From: Clostridia bacterium
Lineage (GTDB): Bacteria > Bacillota > Clostridia > UMGS1883
DNA: 43,528 nucleotides
Assembly: GCA_017414645.1 (NCBI GenBank)
Contig: JAFQLL010000055.1
Coordinates: forward strand, 1 to 43,528
Direction: 5' to 3'
The notes under the pieces were generated by a model. The model made no database searches. It was not told the DNA's origin and saw only the letters and a list, made by a program, of their open reading frames with translations. Both the position numbers and the translations under genes were made by a program. Below, in pieces: positions 24,926-33,442 of this stretch; the first letter of the stretch is position 1, and each line of letters opens with the position of its first letter.

Positions 24926-27900
24926 TTACCACTTCACCCTCCTCGTTATATCTTGTTAAGTGGAACTCTTCACGCTTGTTTGTAAGTTCGTCGTTGATTT
25001 CCTTAACGTTAAGGTAAAGAGCTTCTCTGGGGTTCTGACCGTCTGTTACAACGCCCTTGAATGCGTAGTCAATTTCACGGCCTGTCATGTAGTAACCGGG
25101 AACGTCGGGAACGCCGATTGTGTGTTCAAACTGTTCCAGGATTACGTCAGACTGACTTGTTGCCCAAGGCAACTGTGTAAGTACCTTAGTGTTAGCTGTT
25201 GCATATCTTGCACCACTACCTAAGATAGCTTCGAGTGTGTTACCATACTGTACCTGTGTATCTTCTTCAAGCCACCACTTGAGGAATTCCCAAGCGTCGT
25301 CCTTCTTCTTGGAAGATTCCATCATGATTGTGTGAGAAGATGCGGAAACAGCAACATTGTTAACTTCGCCTGTTACGGGATCCTTGTAACCGGGGATGGG
25401 TGCAAAGTTCCACAGACCCTTGATTTCGGGTGCGAAGATTTCCAATGTGTTGAAGAGTGTGTAGTCAGCTACACCAATCGGAATTTCACCTGTTCTGAAA
25501 CGGTTGGAGAAGTCTGCGGAAACAGGAAGAGCATATGTTGTGAAGAACTCTGTAAGCTTCTGGAATGCAAGCATTGCAGGTTCGTCACGAAGACCACTTC
25601 TGATACCGTAGTCACTGCCGTCTGCAGCGTATTCATAACCGTTTTCATCGACTGTACCTGCCGCACCGTGATAAAGGTCGCCACCGTACTGGAATACCAG
25701 TGTGGAGTAAAGTGCGGATGTAGGAATGTAGAAATCGTAGTTATTAATATGAAGAATGTTGATTGCATCCTGCACGTCGTCCCATGTCTTGGGAACTTCG
25801 AGACCGAGCTCTTCAAGAATATCGCTACGGTAGAACAGAACGCTGAAGGACTGTGTTTCGGGAAGACCGAATACGCCGCCGTCATAGCTTGCTGTCTTTA
25901 TAGCACTTTCTTCGAACTGTGCTGCAATCTTGTCAAAGTCATCGAACTGTGTAAGGTCTGCAAGAGCGCCACGAACTGCAAAGTCAACAACGCTTGCCTG
26001 ACCGTTTGAAAGGGAAATGTCGGGGCCGTTACCTGCCAATGTAGCAGGAAGAAGTACGCCACCGGGGATAAGCTGAAGGTCGATACTCTTTTCATGTTCG
26101 GGAGAGTAGCTGCCGTCAACAAGATTACGGATAATCTGAGCCTGGTCACGGCCTGTAGCAATCCATACCTTTACAGCATCGTTTGTAACTTCGCTGTCAG
26201 ATGCAATCTGTGTATCGTCAACAACGAAGGTTGCGATAAAGCGGATTGCTTCGTTTGCTGCAGCAACGATACCGTTGGGTTCTGCGTATGCAAGGTCTGC
26301 ATTAGGAGCAGAGAGTGTGAAGGAGTCGATTTCAAGAGGCATTGAAGAAATTTCAAGCATCCATGTACCAAGAGCAGAAATGTTACTCTTGAAGTCGGAA
26401 ATTTCGTCAACAACATCATCGGGCTCTTCAGCGAACTGAGCACACTGACGTGCAACCTTTTCGATCTGGATTGTACCGGAGCCCTTTTCACCTGTAATTG
26501 CTACGAGTTCATCTACTACAGAGTAGAGAACGTCTGCCTGCTGCTGCATTGTTTCCTGGAAGTCAACAACCTTTGTTGCGATTTCGTAGTCGATATATGT
26601 ATCGGGAACAACACCTGTGATCTGAACAACCTTACGGTACATATTGTTAAGTTCAAGAACGCTGTCTTCTACACTAGAGAGTGCATTAGCAAAGTCGCCA
26701 AGTACAACGTCCATTGTGATTGTGTTTTCACCTGCATTGAGGAAGAAGAGAAGGGGGTTACCTTCAGCATCGGAAATAACATAGTTTTCGAAGCTTGTAG
26801 CATAGTCGAAACCAATCTTGTTAGCTTCCTTGAAGGGAACTTCGCCGTTAACCTTCAATCTTCTGAAGCTCTTAACACCACGGTTAACGTTCTGTCTTGC
26901 ACGGGGTGCAATCTGGTAGAAGCCTTCCTCGGGAACTTCGATAGTCCATGTGATGGACTGACCTGCTGTTGCCCAGTTAGAACCGCCTACAATGTTAAGA
27001 AGCTGATTCCAATGATGGTAAGGATATGTATAAGAGCTGGAGTAGTCTGTAGATACACCGATGGAGGGAGAGGATTTTGTAATTCTCTTTGTGCCGCCTT
27101 CATATCTTTCAGCCTGCATAACCATGTTTTCGCCTGCGTATGTAGCAGCGTTCGCATGGAGAGCAAGATACTCTTCGTATGTAGGTTCTACGGGAGCCTT
27201 TTCAAATGTGATTGCATTAATCTGAACGGGCTCACGGTTTTCTTCAAGTGTGAGTGTGTGTTCACCTGCAGTAAGGAAGAATACATAGGGAGAAAGTGTT
27301 CTCATATTTGTATCGGAAACATACACGTCAACACTCTCGAATACTTCCTGTGCTGTGGGACGGATTTCGTCGCCACCCTTGGAGGTGATTTCGCCGTTGT
27401 CCCAGATTCTCTTAAAGTCAACCTGACGCATGCCGTCGAAAAGCTGCACGCCGTCGATGAGAAGAGTTCTCTGAGGATTGGATGTTGTGCCGTCAATAGA
27501 AGTGTAGTTGAACTTAAGGTTGTAGAAACCTTCTGTTGCTACGTTAAAGGACCATGTAACGTTACCGCGTTCGCTGATAGCTACGCCACCGTCAACAACC
27601 TTTGCAACATTTGTATCAACTGCAATTGTTTCAACAACATCTGTTGCGTCTTCAACAACATCTGTTGCATCTTCAACAACATCTGTTGCATCTTCAACAA
27701 CATCTGTTGCATCTTCAACAACATCTGTTGCATCTTCAACGACTGCAACTGCTTCACCTTCAGCAGGAGTAGTAAAGTTTGTAACATCTACCACTACAAC
27801 GTCGGATGAAAGTACACTGTCGGGACCGTAGCCAACGCTTTTAAGATATTCAGCGTAGGAAGTGTCCACAAATTCGCCCTGTACACCTGCGTTAGCAGTG

Positions 27901-28022
27901 CTGTCACTGTTACCGGGAAGTACAAAGGCAAGGCCCACAAGGATTAAACATACCGCCAGAACTGATGCAACAACAATCAGTTTGACATTCTTTTTCTTTT
28001 TTTGCTTTACCTGAGTTGCCAT
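24918..28022 (-). CDS. Oversized membrane-anchored solute-binding protein with carbohydrate-binding-like modules
   Basis: This 1034-residue protein has a basic start and a single membrane anchor (about 13-36) without a lipobox. A seven-residue repeat EDATDVV (about 95-131) follows. Next come two beta-sandwich modules resembling CBM6/CBM35-type folds (about 135-275 and 298-445; NVTWSFNVATEGFYNLKFNY and QSITWTIEVPEEGFYQIAPR), a helical segment (about 450-560), and a family 1 binding-protein domain (about 612-1010; LAGNGPDISLSNGQASVVDF). Typical binding proteins have 400-450 residues. GGAGGG precedes the ATG by 12 bases. It probably holds a glycan and hands pieces to the permeases. Confidence 0.85.
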   Translation of the reverse strand: MATQVKQKKKKNVKLIVVASVLAVCLILVGLAFVLPGNSDSTANAGVQGEFVDTSYAEYLKSVGYGPDSVLSSDVVVVDVTNFTTPAEGEAVAVVEDATDVVEDATDVVEDATDVVEDATDVVEDATDVVETIAVDTNVAKVVDGGVAISERGNVTWSFNVATEGFYNLKFNYTSIDGTTSNPQRTLLIDGVQLFDGMRQVDFKRIWDNGEITSKGGDEIRPTAQEVFESVDVYVSDTNMRTLSPYVFFLTAGEHTLTLEENREPVQINAITFEKAPVEPTYEEYLALHANAATYAGENMVMQAERYEGGTKRITKSSPSIGVSTDYSSSYTYPYHHWNQLLNIVGGSNWATAGQSITWTIEVPEEGFYQIAPRARQNVNRGVKSFRRLKVNGEVPFKEANKIGFDYATSFENYVISDAEGNPLLFFLNAGENTITMDVVLGDFANALSSVEDSVLELNNMYRKVVQITGVVPDTYIDYEIATKVVDFQETMQQQADVLYSVVDELVAITGEKGSGTIQIEKVARQCAQFAEEPDDVVDEISDFKSNISALGTWMLEISSMPLEIDSFTLSAPNADLAYAEPNGIVAAANEAIRFIATFVVDDTQIASDSEVTNDAVKVWIATGRDQAQIIRNLVDGSYSPEHEKSIDLQLIPGGVLLPATLAGNGPDISLSNGQASVVDFAVRGALADLTQFDDFDKIAAQFEESAIKTASYDGGVFGLPETQSFSVLFYRSDILEELGLEVPKTWDDVQDAINILHINNYDFYIPTSALYSTLVFQYGGDLYHGAAGTVDENGYEYAADGSDYGIRSGLRDEPAMLAFQKLTEFFTTYALPVSADFSNRFRTGEIPIGVADYTLFNTLEIFAPEIKGLWNFAPIPGYKDPVTGEVNNVAVSASSHTIMMESSKKKDDAWEFLKWWLEEDTQVQYGNTLEAILGSGARYATANTKVLTQLPWATSQSDVILEQFEHTIGVPDVPGYYMTGREIDYAFKGVVTDGQNPREALYLNVKEINDELTNKREEFHLTRYNEEGEVVNG
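27631..27735. repeat. In-frame 21-bp tandem repeat, five copies
   Basis: TCAACAACATCTGTTGCATCT repeats five times, with only one base different in the first copy, and a partial sixth copy follows. On the minus strand it encodes EDATDVV repeats in the linker between the membrane anchor and the first beta-sandwich of the 24918-28022 protein. Because 21 is a multiple of 3, copy-number change would lengthen or shorten the stalk without a frameshift. Confidence 0.95.
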
Positions 28023-28045
28023 TTTTTATTTATCCCTCCGTTTCA

Positions 28046-30061
28046 TTATTTTACCTTAACCGTTATAACAACTTCTGTTTCGTTGCCCACATAGTCAGTA
28101 GCAACAAGCACTACAGGATACTCACCGGCTTCTGTAACATCGAGCCAGCCTGTGTCTGCTGAGATGTTGCCGGAAATGTTTATACCGTCAGCATCCTGAG
28201 CAGCTTCAACATAATCGCCCCACTTGATTTCCGAAACGTCCTTATTGCGGTCAATTTCGGGAATGCCTTCCTTAGCTACCAAGGAAGGAGGCAATGTGTT
28301 GTCCTTACGATAAATAAGAACCGTGAAGTTTCTTGAACCTGTATTGCCACCGTTATCCTCTACGCTCGCCTTGAGCATGTCTGTATATGTACCAACGGTG
28401 TTGAAGTCAACTTCAGAGAAGTCAAGCTTTACTCTGTCAATTTCATATTCGCCGTCAGCGTTATCGCTTGCTCCGATATAGTCGCCCCAGTTTACACTAT
28501 TAGGATCAGTTCCTTCTGCAAGAGCAATTGTTTTCTTGCCGGAAAGCGAAGGAGCAACAGCATCCACGGCACCGTCACTGTTAAGTGCTTCGCCGATTGT
28601 TTCAAGCTTCTTGTAAATTTCCTGCTTGTTTGCCTGAACAGCTGTTCTGTACTTTGCGTAACCGTTTACACCGTAAACGGATCTGCCTAAGATGTCACTC
28701 CAGCCCCACATTACGTCGCAGGCTTCAGAGTATTCGTTAGCAGGTGATGCACCGAACTCCTGCCAGATTGCAAGGTTGTGCTCGCCTACCTCGGGGTGGA
28801 AAATGTCAACACCGAAGGTAAGAGCATCGGCACTTGCTCTGTCTTCCATGTACTTTGCAATGGAATCAACCTGAGCGTATGCCTTGTAGAATTCAACCTT
28901 GTATTTCTTGTAAGCTTCAAGAGCCAGAATGCTTGTTTCTTTATCAATACCGCGCATAAGGCCAACAGAGTCAGCCATGGGGGTTACGTGGCGATACTTG
29001 GAATTTTCATCTGTGTGGGGGTTTGTCCCGTCAGGATAGGGGAACGGAATAACGCCCATTGATTCGCCTCGTGATGCAAGGTTAATGGAAGCATCGTCCA
29101 TTCTCCATCTTGCACAGTTTGTAAATACTGTTTCACCACGAAGGAAAGCTTCTGTAGCTGTAAGCCAACCGGAGTCAGCTTTCACGCCGCGCTGTGCGCT
29201 CGAGCAGGAAACAACTTCAGATGTGATAAGGTCGTCAACAAATTCACAAGCCGAGATAGCTGCATCTGTGTCAAAGCTCATTGCGCCGCCGTCGTAAACA
29301 CCTGCGCCTACAGAGTGGAGAGCAAAGAGACCGAAGAAGGTGAAGTTTGTATTGAAAGCAACTATATCTGCACCGGAAGCAGATTTCTTACCGGAATAGT
29401 ACTGCTTGATCTTTGTCATATAGTCTTTAAATCTTGACCAGGTCCATTCACCGGAATAGTAAAGGTCAGAAGGATAAATTGTTCTGCCGTTAGCATCCTT
29501 AAGAGAAGGAACCGCTTCAACCATTGTTATGTTATAACAGATGGGCCATGTATTCGAGAACAAAAGGTCACGATTCATAAGATAATATGCACCGAAGGTC
29601 TTTTGCGGAAGAATCCATGCACCGTCGGGGTCGTCATGGAAAATATGTGCATATTCGTCAAGAGGCTGAAGCACGTTCTGTGAAAGAATTGTGCCCTGTA
29701 CACCGCCCCAGAGAACAGCAAGCTCGCAATAAGGATCGCCTGCAAGAACAGTCTGAAGAAGAAGCTGCTTCAAATCGCTGGAATACTGAACGAACTTAAT
29801 TTCAACGCCGAGCTCTTCCTTTACTTTTTCAAGTGCTGTGATTGATGCCTTTTTCTTATCAGCATTCATGCCGGGATTCTGTTCACCGGTGATTGCATCA
29901 ATCATATACGGGTCATCTTCATTCTGAGCATGAGTACCAATTCTTATAGTTTTTAGTGCTCCCATATCATTTTTGCCATTATTAGCGCAACCGGCAAGCA
30001 TGGGAATTGCCATGGAAACGCCGATAAGTGCGGCAATTAAAGGCTTAAACCGTAATTTCAT
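28046..30061 (-). CDS. Extracellular solute-binding lipoprotein with C-terminal Ig-like modules
   Basis: The 671-residue lipoprotein (lipobox MLAGC, Cys25) is the first gene of the 14-kb operon. A family 1 sugar-type binding domain (about 35-500) is followed by two Ig-like modules (about 510-600 and 600-671; VTEAGEYPVVLVATDYVGN). It shares long runs of similarity with the protein at 488-2698, so the two are paralogs. GGGGG lies 12 bases before the ATG. It and the 1034-residue protein are two separate binding proteins in one operon, presumably one per permease pair or one per form of the same glycan. Confidence 0.9.
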   Translation of the reverse strand: MKLRFKPLIAALIGVSMAIPMLAGCANNGKNDMGALKTIRIGTHAQNEDDPYMIDAITGEQNPGMNADKKKASITALEKVKEELGVEIKFVQYSSDLKQLLLQTVLAGDPYCELAVLWGGVQGTILSQNVLQPLDEYAHIFHDDPDGAWILPQKTFGAYYLMNRDLLFSNTWPICYNITMVEAVPSLKDANGRTIYPSDLYYSGEWTWSRFKDYMTKIKQYYSGKKSASGADIVAFNTNFTFFGLFALHSVGAGVYDGGAMSFDTDAAISACEFVDDLITSEVVSCSSAQRGVKADSGWLTATEAFLRGETVFTNCARWRMDDASINLASRGESMGVIPFPYPDGTNPHTDENSKYRHVTPMADSVGLMRGIDKETSILALEAYKKYKVEFYKAYAQVDSIAKYMEDRASADALTFGVDIFHPEVGEHNLAIWQEFGASPANEYSEACDVMWGWSDILGRSVYGVNGYAKYRTAVQANKQEIYKKLETIGEALNSDGAVDAVAPSLSGKKTIALAEGTDPNSVNWGDYIGASDNADGEYEIDRVKLDFSEVDFNTVGTYTDMLKASVEDNGGNTGSRNFTVLIYRKDNTLPPSLVAKEGIPEIDRNKDVSEIKWGDYVEAAQDADGINISGNISADTGWLDVTEAGEYPVVLVATDYVGNETEVVITVKVK

Positions 30062-30099
30062 AACTACGCACTACCCCCTACTATATTATTACTTCTTTC

Positions 30100-30128
30100 A
30101 TTATACACAAAATTCCACAAAACTTCAA
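30100..30128 (-). promoter_or_regulatory. Promoter of the 14-kb transporter operon
   Basis: TTGAAG (30128-30123), a 17-base spacer and TATAAT (30105-30100) are read on the minus strand. No other strong promoter or terminator is seen inside the operon. All gene junctions are overlaps or gaps of 4 to 23 bases. Confidence 0.8.
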
Positions 30129-30231
30129 GAGTTTTTTATAACTTTTGCCTAATATTTTTAAAATTTTTTAAACACTTTTACTAAATCTTTTTTCTTTCAG
30201 GTAAAATTTTTATGCCGAATTGCCCAATGCT

Positions 30232-30260
30232 TTGACACGGGCTGTTATATGTGATATTAT
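30232..30260 (+). promoter_or_regulatory. Promoter of the yhaO/yhaN-like pair
   Basis: TTGACA (30232-30237), a 17-base spacer and TATTAT (30255-30260). A second TATAAT (30292-30297) lies closer to the gene but has no matching -35 box. The rest of the 30062-30339 gap is AT-rich, with nothing else recognised. Confidence 0.75.
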
Positions 30261-30339
30261 TTATTAAAAGACCTTCTCAAATATGTTCATATATAATAGG
30301 TAGAAACTAATGTCGGTTTTTATCGGAAAGGATGTTTTT

Positions 30340-31350
30340 ATGCGTTTTGTACACACAGCCGACAACCATCTGGATGCACCCGTGTCGAGCCTGCCGCCTG
30401 CCAAGGCTGCAATGCGCCGCCACATGAGGCTTCAGTCTTTTTCAAAAATAATTGACTATACTATACAAAATGCCGATATGCTTTTAATATCAGGCGACCT
30501 GTTCCACACGCCCAATCCCCCCAAAAGTGTATTTTCCTTTTGTGTTAAGGAGTTTGAGCGCCTTGGCGACATCCCTGTTTTTATTGTCCTCGGCAATCAT
30601 GATTATTTAAACCCCAATCTTAATTTCCCGGGGAATGTTCACGTTTTTGGAAGCGAATTTGAAACAGCAAGCTATAAAAATTGCCTTATTACAGGCGTTT
30701 CCTTTACCTCGCCTTCCGCTTCTTTTGCAAATACTATTCCCTCAGCAAAGAATGATTCCGACAGCATTCTCCTTTTGCACGGTGACATTTTTACCCAAAG
30801 CGACTACAACAGCATGAATAAAGACACCCTCGCCTCTCTTGGCTACACCTACGTTGCCTTAGGGCACATTCACGAATTTTACAAATATAAAACCATCGCC
30901 TACCCCGGCTGTCACGATGGCTCAGGCTTTGACGAAGCAGGCGAAAAAGGCTTTATTTACGGCACCATTTCAGAAGGCAAGCTTTCGACGGAGTTTATCT
31001 CATCCTCTTCCCTTCTCTACAGAAAGGAGAGCTTCGATGTTTCGGATTTTTCCTCGTCGATGGCAGTTGCCGATGCAATTATGGAAAAATTTCCCGACGG
31101 GATATATAAGTTTTCCCTTACGGGAGTACCTTCAGAGCTCTTTACCCCAAACATTGAGGCAATTGAAAGCTACATTTCCCACAAGTTTTTCCACGCAACC
31201 GTTACAGACGAAACCGGCATAAGTGCAAATTTGTCCGATTCCATGCTTTACAAGCTTTTTTGTGAATATGTAAATGAAAATGCAAAAGGTGACATTGCCC
31301 TACTATCACTGCGCTACGGTACAAATGCCATGAAAGGAGATGAAATGTAA
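30340..31350 (+). CDS. SbcD/YhaO-like metallophosphoesterase (DNA exonuclease subunit)
   Basis: The 336-residue protein carries the calcineurin-like phosphoesterase motifs in order: HTADNHLDAP (from residue 5), SGDLFH, GNHD, HGDIF and GHIH. These bind the two catalytic metals. The family (YhaO, SbcD/Mre11-like) acts with a coiled-coil ATPase in DNA end processing. The start is ATG at 30340, preceded by AAAGGA; the longer frame adds only ten residues and lacks a ribosome binding site. Its TAA stop overlaps the next ATG by one base (TAATG). Confidence 0.92.
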   Translation: MRFVHTADNHLDAPVSSLPPAKAAMRRHMRLQSFSKIIDYTIQNADMLLISGDLFHTPNPPKSVFSFCVKEFERLGDIPVFIVLGNHDYLNPNLNFPGNVHVFGSEFETASYKNCLITGVSFTSPSASFANTIPSAKNDSDSILLLHGDIFTQSDYNSMNKDTLASLGYTYVALGHIHEFYKYKTIAYPGCHDGSGFDEAGEKGFIYGTISEGKLSTEFISSSSLLYRKESFDVSDFSSSMAVADAIMEKFPDGIYKFSLTGVPSELFTPNIEAIESYISHKFFHATVTDETGISANLSDSMLYKLFCEYVNENAKGDIALLSLRYGTNAMKGDEM

Positions 31351-33035
31351 TGTATATAAAAGACATTAACATAATTTCCTTCGGCAAGCTGAAGAACAAA
31401 AAAATTACCTTTAACGACAATTTCAACGTTATTTACGGCAGAAACGAAAGCGGAAAAACCACTATTTCCGCCTTTATCGAAGCCATGCTCTACTCTTTCC
31501 CACCCAGAAGTGACCGCTCAAAATGCCTCCCATGGGACAATTCCACAGCGGCAGGCGAAATGACCATAAGCCTTTCGGGAAAAGATATGACCTTTTACCG
31601 AAAATTCGGCACTCAACCAAAGGGCGACGTGCTTGAGCCTAAGGATTTTTCGTTAAAGGATTTAATTCCTCCCGGAAGAGAAGCCTACAGAAAAAGCATT
31701 TATTCCCCCGAGGGCGCTCTGGGCGATTTCGGCACAACAGGCGACCTTGACATTATAATCTCCAACCTTCTTGCAGGCGGAGACGAAACAGTGAGTGCAG
31801 AGGGAGCAATAAAAAGCCTCGAAAAGCTCCGCAGAAGCCTTAACTCCGGTGGCAAATTAAAGGAATACGATAAAAAAATTTCACTTTTGGAAGATGAATA
31901 TGCCGCAGCAAACATAGCTATGCGCAAAAATGAAAGCACAAGACGGCTTATTGAAGAAAAAAAGAAGCTTATAGCTGCACTTGAGATTGAGGCTGAGGGT
32001 GCAGAAAATACATACGAAGGCAATTTAAAGGAAAGCATAAAAAAGCTGGACGATGAAATAAATGAGCAAGCCTCTTACGTTGCAAGCTTTCCTCCTTTCG
32101 ACATAAAAATGCCCCAAAAGCCCATTTTTATGGGACCAAGCCTTGTTTTATACAGCTTATGCACCACTCTTCTCATTATTGCAGGCTTTTTTACCCATTG
32201 GGCACTTTTCCCATTAGCTTCTTTGCCCCTTATAGCTTACCTTGTACTGTTTCTTTTTAAGAAAAAGACCTACACGGCCAACCTTAAGGCATTTCTTCAG
32301 TCCTTTGGCTGCAGCAGCGTGGAGGAATATGAAAACCTTCTGTCAGACTTTGAAGGAGCCAAGGAATACTACAACACCCTTTTAGAAAAAAAATCAGCTC
32401 TTTTTACAGACTATTCAGAGCGCAATGCTTCCCCGGTGGATACAATATATAAGAAGATTCTCGCCTTAAAATATGAAACAGAGGAGCTTGAAGCCTCTAC
32501 GGTTACAAATTTAAGAGAGCTTTCTGCAATAGCAGAAGAGCTTGGTTATTACCGTAACCTTCGCAGTGAGCTTTCAGACAAGCTTGAGGCAATCCGCATT
32601 GCCATCGAGGGCATAAAGTACGCAAAAGGCGTAATCGCAACAGACTTTACCCCAAAGGTAAGTGCCATTGCAGAGGGCTACATTAACCGCATTGCTCCAA
32701 AAGAAGGCAGAAGTGTTGCCCTTTCCAAGGACATGACCCTCACAGTTTCCGACGGAGCTCACCGCAATTTTGCATCCCACTCCTTTGGCTTTAAAGAGGA
32801 AATGTATCTTTGCTTCCGCATTGCCTGGTCAGAATTTCTTTTTGGCAAGGACTTTCCCCTCATTTTTGACGACCCCTTCACAGGCAGCGACGATTATCGG
32901 GAAAAAGCCCTTATTGACCTTTTGTATTCCCTCTCAAAAGACAGGCAGATTATAATTTTCACTAACCGCAGAAATGACTACTTTGGTCAATTAAACTGCA
33001 ATTGGGTTGACATCTGCCCATCAAATGATGTATAA
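31350..33035 (+). CDS. Short YhaN-like (Rad50/SbcC-like) ATPase with an internal membrane hairpin
   Basis: The 561-residue protein has Walker A GRNESGKTT (30-38) and a coiled coil (about 155-245). Two hydrophobic segments follow (about 262-280 and 284-304). A second coiled coil (about 305-430) comes next, then signature-like SHSFGFKEEMYLCFRIA and Walker B FPLIFDDPF (502-510). It partners with the preceding phosphoesterase. Bacillus YhaN is about 960 residues, so the arms are much shorter here. The central hydrophobic pair could place the complex at the membrane. SD-like AAAGGAGATG precedes the start. Confidence 0.88.
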   Translation: MYIKDINIISFGKLKNKKITFNDNFNVIYGRNESGKTTISAFIEAMLYSFPPRSDRSKCLPWDNSTAAGEMTISLSGKDMTFYRKFGTQPKGDVLEPKDFSLKDLIPPGREAYRKSIYSPEGALGDFGTTGDLDIIISNLLAGGDETVSAEGAIKSLEKLRRSLNSGGKLKEYDKKISLLEDEYAAANIAMRKNESTRRLIEEKKKLIAALEIEAEGAENTYEGNLKESIKKLDDEINEQASYVASFPPFDIKMPQKPIFMGPSLVLYSLCTTLLIIAGFFTHWALFPLASLPLIAYLVLFLFKKKTYTANLKAFLQSFGCSSVEEYENLLSDFEGAKEYYNTLLEKKSALFTDYSERNASPVDTIYKKILALKYETEELEASTVTNLRELSAIAEELGYYRNLRSELSDKLEAIRIAIEGIKYAKGVIATDFTPKVSAIAEGYINRIAPKEGRSVALSKDMTLTVSDGAHRNFASHSFGFKEEMYLCFRIAWSEFLFGKDFPLIFDDPFTGSDDYREKALIDLLYSLSKDRQIIIFTNRRNDYFGQLNCNWVDICPSNDV

Positions 33036-33036
33036 T
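33007..33036 (+). promoter_or_regulatory. Promoter for the Asp23-yloV genes inside the end of the ATPase gene
   Basis: TTGACA (33007-33012), an 18-base spacer and TATAAT (33031-33036) lie across the last codons of the yhaN-like gene. The start would be near 33043, about 24 bases before the Asp23 gene. Confidence 0.75.
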
Positions 33037-33066
33037 ATATTTAACTATGAAACTGGAGGTGGCTTT

Positions 33067-33423
33067 ATGGCTGCTAAAATTGAAAACAATTTTGGTGAAA
33101 TCATTATCAGTAACAGTGTTATTGCAAACATTGCAGGTGCTGTTGCCAACAATTGCTACGGTGTAGTAGGTATGGCTGTCAGAAACACAAAGGACGGCAT
33201 TGTAAATCTTCTTAAGGCTGGAAGTCTTTCCAAGGGAATCAAGGTTGAAGTTGAAAACGATTCCATTATTATTGATATGCATATTATGGTGCAGTATGGC
33301 GTTAACATTTCTGCCATTTGCGAAAGCATCATGCACAATGTAAGCTACCAGGTAGCTACAATGACAGGTTTCGAAGTAAAGGCTGTCAACGTTCATGTTG
33401 AAGGCATGCGTGTTGACGAATAA
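33067..33423 (+). CDS. Asp23/Gls24 family protein (YloU-like)
   Basis: The 118-residue protein has the Asp23 pattern: GEIIISNSVIANIAGAVANN, CYGVVGMAV, DSIIIDMHIMVQYGVNI and FEVKAVNVHVEGMRV. In Bacillota these proteins are linked to envelope stress, and YloU sits directly before YloV as here. ATG at 33067 follows GGAGGTGG; the longer upstream frame is not needed. It lies 19 bases before the yloV gene. Confidence 0.93.
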   Translation: MAAKIENNFGEIIISNSVIANIAGAVANNCYGVVGMAVRNTKDGIVNLLKAGSLSKGIKVEVENDSIIIDMHIMVQYGVNISAICESIMHNVSYQVATMTGFEVKAVNVHVEGMRVDE

Positions 33424-33442
33424 GTTAGGGGGAAAATCAGTT

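Noticed and set aside
27631..27735. Noncoding satellite or CRISPR
   Set aside because: The 21-bp units are head to tail without spacers and lie in frame inside the 24918-28022 gene, where they encode EDATDVV.
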